From: CAYSNP01 sp964432485
GTDB lineage: Bacteria > Bacillota > Clostridia > Christensenellales > DTU072
Direction: 5' to 3'
Length of the DNA: 8,956 nt
Assembly: GCA_964432485.1 (NCBI GenBank)
Contig: CAYSNP010000053.1
Span: 1-8,956 of the forward strand
The number at the start of each line of letters is the position of its first letter. Within the stretch, counting starts at the first letter, position 1. Of the stretch, positions 5,450-8,956 are shown piece by piece. The notes beneath the pieces are model-generated. The model saw only the letters and a list, made by a program, of their open reading frames with translations. It was not told the DNA's origin and made no database searches. The position numbers and the translations under genes were made by a program.

Positions 5450-5479
5450 ATCTTACCATATACTATATGTAGTTGTCAA
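5450..5479 (-). promoter_or_regulatory. Promoter of nrdDG
   Basis: On the minus strand, a perfect TTGACA (5479-5474), 18 bases, then TAAGAT (5455-5450), four of six positions matching the -10 consensus. The first NrdR-like box lies within the spacer and overlaps the -35, a position suited to repression. Confidence 0.6.
5460..5475. promoter_or_regulatory. NrdR-like box 1 (promoter-proximal)
   Basis: ATACTATATGTAGTTG, read on the plus strand, matches the core of the NrdR operator (consensus close to ACACTATATATAGTGT). It sits between the -10 and -35 of nrdDG. NrdR is a zinc-finger and ATP-cone repressor of ribonucleotide reductase genes; its gene is not in the window. Confidence 0.7.
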
Positions 5480-5490
5480 TACTCTTTTGA

Positions 5491-5506
5491 CCACAATATG
5501 TAGTGT
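5491..5506. promoter_or_regulatory. NrdR-like box 2 (promoter-distal)
   Basis: CCACAATATGTAGTGT is the better of the two boxes. Its start is exactly 31 bases from that of box 1, about three helical turns, which is the spacing typical of paired NrdR sites. Both boxes share the core ATATGTAGT. Confidence 0.75.
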
Positions 5507-5560
5507 TTTTTCGAAATTTTTACTTTTTAGCAATTTGCAATTATAGTATGTGAAAAATCT

Positions 5561-5598
5561 AAGAAAAAGCTACCCTAATTATGCTGTTCAGGTAGCCT
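5561..5598 (-). terminator. Rho-independent terminator after the acyltransferase gene
   Basis: On the minus strand GCTACC (5596-5591) pairs with GGTAGC (5574-5569), with a G-U and an A-U pair extending the foot, followed by TTTTTCTT. It lies about 100 bases past the stop at 5696 and before the nrdDG operators, so it would insulate nrdDG from the operon upstream. Confidence 0.6.
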
Positions 5599-5695
5599 AA
5601 ATATAGCGGTTTGAAATACAGTAGAGTTTACTTATTTTGTAATAGCTTTTTCGTAATGGAAGTTTTTTTTCGCCGGCAATCCTGTTGTCCTTTTA

Positions 5696-6454
5696 TTATG
5701 CCCCTTCGTGAAAAATATCCCCCATCATAGCGCTGATTTTATGTTCGGGCAAACTGTCCGCTACTCTTGTCAGCTCTTTTTCTAAATAGCGGGCGATCTG
5801 TTCCGCTTGTTCTTTAATAGGTATATCCGGATTGTATTGGATGGGCTTGCCAAAGTGCGTTTGATGCAGTGACGGAGCACAGTAAAAAGGATAAAACTTA
5901 ATGCATTTGCCTAGCTTAGAATAATAGCTATACGCCAAATAAGCAAAACCGGAAGCAAAGCCATTGATATATTGATTAAAGCTAATTTCTCTGATTTCCG
6001 GGTAAATAGCTATATGCGAACCGTTAATTAAAGTATCTACACTAATGTCCATTGTGCTTTTTATCTTAAAGTCGTGATATACTGGGATAGCATTGAGCTG
6101 TCTTCTATAATAAAGAGCAATAAAGGGAACTACAATAGGGACAAGCAAGCGGTAAAACTTTTCTCCTTTAATCTTTTGGAGTATCCTATTCCTAAACAAA
6201 GCCTTGCAAGGTTTAGTTTCCATCATATCCACCATGCTCCAGGTCCTAATGTTTTCCGGATAGGTGTATTGAATAGCAAGCGGAGCATAAAACTTGGTAT
6301 GATTGCCTACGAAAATAGAGGGCTCACTTGGGGTTTCTGACTGATAAAAATATTCCATTCCGCGAATAAAAAACTTTTTTAATGCCCAATTAATAATCTT
6401 TGCACATATTCCCTTTTTCTTTTGAGTATATAGTTTAGGTCGCTCTTTTTTCAT
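5696..6454 (-). CDS. PlsC-like acyltransferase family protein with atypical motifs
   Basis: 252 residues. The order of elements is that of lysophospholipid acyltransferases: FVGNHTKFYAPLAIQY (48-63) at the active-site position, hydrophobic stretch 102-116, NAIPVYHDF (121-129), AIYPEIREI near 150, then a region with KCIKFYPFY and FGKPIQY. The catalytic H-x4-D is H52-x4-A57, so the aspartate is missing, and PEG is replaced by PE-I at 152-154. A Bacillota subfamily with a non-Asp residue at this place seems to exist, so activity is not excluded. Probable role: transfer of an acyl chain to a lipid precursor at the membrane. GGG lies eight bases before the ATG. It starts 19 bases after the kinase stop, so the two form one operon. 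Confidence 0.65.
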   Translation of the reverse strand: MKKERPKLYTQKKKGICAKIINWALKKFFIRGMEYFYQSETPSEPSIFVGNHTKFYAPLAIQYTYPENIRTWSMVDMMETKPCKALFRNRILQKIKGEKFYRLLVPIVVPFIALYYRRQLNAIPVYHDFKIKSTMDISVDTLINGSHIAIYPEIREISFNQYINGFASGFAYLAYSYYSKLGKCIKFYPFYCAPSLHQTHFGKPIQYNPDIPIKEQAEQIARYLEKELTRVADSLPEHKISAMMGDIFHEGA

Positions 6455-6473
6455 ATTATCCCTTTTACAAGAA

Positions 6474-7301
6474 TTATTTTACATGTATTATAGTGCGTGG
6501 AGCTTCGCCTTTTAATGCCTTGCCTATGCCATAGCGACTATTTGAAATAATGACCGTAGTCCCTAGCTTAACATTTTCTTTAATAAACTCCAGCTTTGCC
6601 CTTGTGCCGCCCGCTCCCTTTCTGCTAGAGCCGGAACAAAGAGATTGATAATAGCTGATATTGGCCAGGACTTCTTGCACGCTTGCGCCTGAGATTTCGG
6701 CAACTAAGCTGGAAGGGTCGTTAATATCTGCATATACACCGTTTACGCTGGTCAATATCAGCAAATAGCGAGGGATAATCAATCTTGCTATTGTGCTGGC
6801 GGTTTCGTCATTGTCAATACATTCAACTACATTGGTATGCGAATTTTTAAGAGAGGCAATCTCCCAACGCCTGTTCTCTTCATAGCTTACAGCATCGTTA
6901 TAGTTTATGATAGGTATGGCGTTTTGTGTTCTGCATCGCAGCAGAGCGGATTTAAGATGCTTGCGTTTTTCTTTATCGTTAAAATGCTGATGTTCTACTA
7001 AAAATTGGCGTACCGAATAGCGGCTGTCTATATATTCACGGTAATTCTTCATAAGAATAGATTGGCCTTGCGCTGAATAGTCCGTCTTGATTTCCTCATC
7101 TGTGCCTGAAAGCTCTTTACCGTTCCTTTTAATGTAATCCAATCTGCCTATTTCGGTTGAGCCTGAAGTAATCCAAATGCAATTAGGGTCTAGCTCTCTG
7201 CCAATGCGTGCAAAAATATTGTAGTCAATATCATTGTACTCTCTGTTAATAAGAGCCATTGAACCTATTTTGCCTACCAGGTCAATATCGTAGTTGCCCA
7301 C
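6474..7301 (-). CDS. Glutamate-5-kinase-like amino acid kinase, without PUA domain
   Basis: 275 residues with a GTG start placed six bases after AGAGG. The sequence follows the ProB fold from end to end: VGKIGSMAL (9-17), WITSGS (43-48), YSAQGQSILM (75-84), IPIINYNDAV (129-138), IDNDETAST (162-170), LLILTSVNGVYAD (180-192) and KGAGGTRAKLEFI (228-240). ProB phosphorylates glutamate on the gamma carboxyl with ATP in proline synthesis. Differences from ordinary ProB include GAGGTRAK for GTGGM-x-TK and the lack of the C-terminal PUA domain. No proA is nearby; the next gene is an acyltransferase. Family is secure, substrate is not: another carboxylate or phosphate acceptor is possible. Confidence 0.75.
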   Translation of the reverse strand: MGNYDIDLVGKIGSMALINREYNDIDYNIFARIGRELDPNCIWITSGSTEIGRLDYIKRNGKELSGTDEEIKTDYSAQGQSILMKNYREYIDSRYSVRQFLVEHQHFNDKEKRKHLKSALLRCRTQNAIPIINYNDAVSYEENRRWEIASLKNSHTNVVECIDNDETASTIARLIIPRYLLILTSVNGVYADINDPSSLVAEISGASVQEVLANISYYQSLCSGSSRKGAGGTRAKLEFIKENVKLGTTVIISNSRYGIGKALKGEAPRTIIHVK

Positions 7302-7330
7302 TGTCTACCTCTTTAGAATATATTAAGCCA

Positions 7331-7359
7331 ATTATAGCATTTTACTCCCGTCAAGTCAA
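7331..7359 (-). promoter_or_regulatory. Promoter of the kinase-acyltransferase operon
   Basis: On the minus strand TTGACT (7359-7354), exactly 17 bases, then TATAAT (7336-7331). This is the best sigma-70/sigma-A type promoter in the window. It lies about 30 bases before the GTG start at 7301 and drives 7301 to 5696. Confidence 0.75.
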
Positions 7360-7401
7360 AATAATTTCAAGCATTATAAAACAATACAAGGAAACTAATC
7401 T

Positions 7402-7442
7402 TAAAGATATAAAAATACTGCTACCCTAGAGCCGAATCTTTA
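7402..7442 (-). terminator. Weak candidate terminator after metY
   Basis: TAAAGAT (7402-7408) and ATCTTTA (7436-7442) can pair, with a smaller GCT/AGC stem (7420-7422 with 7430-7432) inside; on the minus strand GTATTTTTATAT follows the inner stem. The long loop and low GC make this weak. Confidence 0.3.
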
Positions 7443-8720
7443 TTTTGATGCTTCAAATGCTTGCTGCAGGTCTGCAATAATATCATCAATATGCTCTGTG
7501 CCGATAGAAAGTCTTATAGTATTGGGCTTGATACCTGAGGCAAGCAGGGCGGGCTCGTCCAGTTGCGAATGGGTAGTGGAAGCAGGATGAATCACCAAAC
7601 TCTTTACATCAGCTACATTGGCAAGCAGCGAAAAAAGCCTTAGGCTTTCGCAAAATCTGCGTCCTCGCTCCGCCCCGCCTTTGACTTCTACGGTAAAGAT
7701 GCTGCCGCCGCCTTTGGGAAAATACTTTTTATAATACTTATGGTCAGGGTGCTCGGCAAGTTTAGGATGATTTACCCTTTCTACTTCAGGATGCGCCGCT
7801 AAGAAATCTACTACCTTTAGCGCATTTTCTATATGCCGCTCCACCCTTAAAGATAAAGTCTCCAATCCTTGCAATAGCAAAAAGGAATTAAACGGACTAA
7901 TACAAGCCCCTAAATCTCTCAGTAAAGTTGTGCGCAACTTAACTATATATGCACTACTGCCGGCAAGCTGTGTAAAAACTGCACCATGGTAATTGGGATT
8001 GGGACAAGCCAATCCGTGGAACTTATCATTTTGCGCCCAATCAAAACTAGCCCCGTCAATAATTGCGCCTCCTATTACCGTACCGTGTCCGCCAAGAAAC
8101 TTCGTAGCGGAATGTACTACAATATCTGCACCGTACTCAATAGGTCTAAGCAAGTAAGGAGTGGCAAAAGTGTTGTCTACAATTAAAGGGATACCGTAAG
8201 AGTGAGCAAGGTTAGCCAAAGCTTCAATATCCAATACATTAGAGTTTGGGTTACCTAAAGACTCGATAAAGATACCCTTAGTGTTATCTTTTATAGCTGC
8301 CTCAAAATCTTTTACGCCGCCGCTTACCAAGCTGACGCCAATGCCCATATCGGCAAAAGTATTCTTAAACAAATTGTAAGTGCCGCCATAAAGATTGACA
8401 GAAGATACAATATGGCTGCCTACCGAAGCAATATTTTGAATAGCATAAGCTATTGCCGCTGTGCCCGATGCGGTAGCAAGCGCCCCCTTGCCTCCTTCAA
8501 GCGCAGCAATCCGAGCTTCAAAAATATCCGTTGTGGGATTGCCTATTCTGGTATAAATATTGCCTTCTCTCTCCAGTAAAAAACGCTGAGCCGCATCCAG
8601 ACAATCTTCAAAAACATAAGAAGTAGTTGCATATATAGGTACAGCTCTGGAGCCTGTTGCGCTGTCGGGCGCTTCTTGCCCGGCATGAACTTGCAAGGTT
8701 TCGAACTTATACTTTTTCAT
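7440..8720 (-). CDS. metY: O-acetylhomoserine sulfhydrylase (Cys/Met metabolism PLP enzyme)
   Basis: 426 residues, the usual length for MetY; cystathionine gamma-synthases and lyases are shorter, near 380-400. The start KFETLQVHAGQ, then YATTSYVF and YTRIGNPT (56-63), is characteristic of the family. ATASGTAAIAYAI (82-94) and NLYGGTYNLF (109-118) bind the cofactor phosphate, D182 (VDNTFATPYL) contacts the PLP ring nitrogen, and K207 in VHSATKFLGGHG forms the Schiff base. Probable reaction: O-acetylhomoserine plus sulfide gives homocysteine and acetate. The 50-residue insertion with GASFDWAQ and the HPEVERVNHP region also fit MetY. AGGAGGT (8726-8732) is five bases upstream of the ATG. It is transcribed alone as far as can be seen. 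A methionine gamma-lyase-type activity cannot be fully excluded. Confidence 0.93.
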   Translation of the reverse strand: MKKYKFETLQVHAGQEAPDSATGSRAVPIYATTSYVFEDCLDAAQRFLLEREGNIYTRIGNPTTDIFEARIAALEGGKGALATASGTAAIAYAIQNIASVGSHIVSSVNLYGGTYNLFKNTFADMGIGVSLVSGGVKDFEAAIKDNTKGIFIESLGNPNSNVLDIEALANLAHSYGIPLIVDNTFATPYLLRPIEYGADIVVHSATKFLGGHGTVIGGAIIDGASFDWAQNDKFHGLACPNPNYHGAVFTQLAGSSAYIVKLRTTLLRDLGACISPFNSFLLLQGLETLSLRVERHIENALKVVDFLAAHPEVERVNHPKLAEHPDHKYYKKYFPKGGGSIFTVEVKGGAERGRRFCESLRLFSLLANVADVKSLVIHPASTTHSQLDEPALLASGIKPNTIRLSIGTEHIDDIIADLQQAFEASK

Positions 8721-8781
8721 AGGTTACCTCCTAAGGGCTGGATATGAGTATTATACACCAAATTTTTATAATTGGCATTAC

Positions 8782-8790
8782 ATTATACCA
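8782..8790 (-). promoter_or_regulatory. Candidate extended -10 promoter of metY
   Basis: On the minus strand TGGTATAAT gives an extended -10 (TG-n-TATAAT) without a good -35. Transcription would start about 55 bases before the ATG. A second TATAAT at 8755-8750 has an even weaker upstream element, so which is used is open. Confidence 0.45.
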
Positions 8791-8837
8791 TATTAATAAA
8801 AAACAAACAGATAATATGCCGCCCGGAGTATTTTCTT

Positions 8838-8864
8838 GGCAGCTGTGCTTGCCTCCAAAGGGAG
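8838..8864. other. Two adjacent small inverted repeats upstream of metY
   Basis: GGCAGC and GCTTGCC (8838-8853) form a six-pair stem with one bulge, and CTCC/GGAG (8853-8864, loop AAAG) stands directly beside it. The block is more GC-rich than its surroundings. It does not show the conserved bases of a SAM riboswitch or a T-box. It may be the end of an upstream transcript or a leader structure. Confidence 0.3.
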
Positions 8865-8919
8865 CAGAAAAAGAGTCTGATTGCTTTTAAGGAGAAAATA
8901 AGGCTATTAGGTATAGTTT

Positions 8920-8955
8920 TTAAGATTTTTCTAATACTTTTATTTCTTCTTCATT
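8920..8955 (-). CDS. Possible 3' tail of a gene cut by the window edge
   Basis: On the minus strand a frame open from the edge reads NEEEIKVLEKS and then a TAA stop. The charged, soluble composition is plausible for a protein end, and the other two frames on that strand stop at once. Eleven codons are too few to identify anything, and the same bases can also be read as an open frame on the plus strand. Confidence 0.25.
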   Translation of the reverse strand, partial: NEEEIKVLEKS

Positions 8956-8956
8956 T

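Noticed and set aside
4924..5472. 182-codon plus-strand frame opposite nrdD
   Set aside because: It is antisense to the conserved nrdD sequence and crosses the promoter and NrdR boxes; it has no recognisable motif or ribosome-binding site. The same applies to the other frames opposite nrdD, nrdG, metY and the acyltransferase gene.
8721..8900. SAM (S-box) riboswitch or T-box before metY
   Set aside because: Neither the S-box core bases nor the T-box sequence is found on the minus strand.
8800..8956. Plus-strand frame running off the right edge, ending in a hydrophobic KIRLLGIVFKIFLILLFLLH-like stretch
   Set aside because: No ATG, GTG or TTG start follows the AAGGAG in frame, and T-rich sequence easily gives false hydrophobic runs. 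A divergent gene cannot be excluded without more sequence.

Overview
The window looks like chromosomal DNA from an anaerobic, AT-rich Gram-positive-type bacterium, probably an uncultured Clostridia-like Bacillota. The clues are an oxygen-sensitive class III ribonucleotide reductase with its radical-SAM activase, strong purine-rich Shine-Dalgarno sites, a cobalamin riboswitch in front of an ECF-type S component, and NrdR-type operator sites. Genus and species cannot be read from the sequence.

Layout. Bases 1-529 hold no gene. They carry two repeat families: several copies of a dispersed element with the core GGATTGCTTC...CGCAA(T/A)GAC, and an array of small hairpins joined by a constant 9-base linker (TACATAATG) whose stems differ in sequence but stay self-complementary. 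An 891-bp IS5-like insertion sequence (530-1420) sits inside the last repeat copy, flanked by AAT duplications. Its transposase is split by a -1 frameshift at an A8 tract that contains A AAA AAC in register.

From 1427 to 2658 (+ strand) a promoter and cobalamin riboswitch lead a two-gene operon: a membrane-anchored DUF4430 / transcobalamin-C-terminal-like protein and an ECF transporter S component. The inferred role is uptake of vitamin B12 or a related corrinoid, using energizing ECF subunits encoded elsewhere.

The rest is on the - strand. nrdD-nrdG (5421 to 2645) is a translationally coupled pair behind a promoter overlapped by two NrdR-like boxes 31 bp apart; nrdG overlaps the S-component gene tail to tail by 14 bp. 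A second - strand operon (7301 to 5696) pairs a glutamate-5-kinase-like amino acid kinase with a PlsC-like acyltransferase of atypical motifs; it has a good promoter and a likely terminator. The last full gene (8720 to 7440) encodes a PLP-dependent O-acetylhomoserine sulfhydrylase (MetY type). A possible tail of another - strand gene touches the right edge.

Possible links between these genes are indirect. The class III reductase makes dNTPs without B12, and MetY makes homocysteine, the substrate that B12-dependent methionine synthase would methylate. The most unusual items are the hairpin array, the frameshifted IS that exactly splits a repeat, the B12-riboswitch operon with a transcobalamin-like protein, and the kinase-acyltransferase pair.
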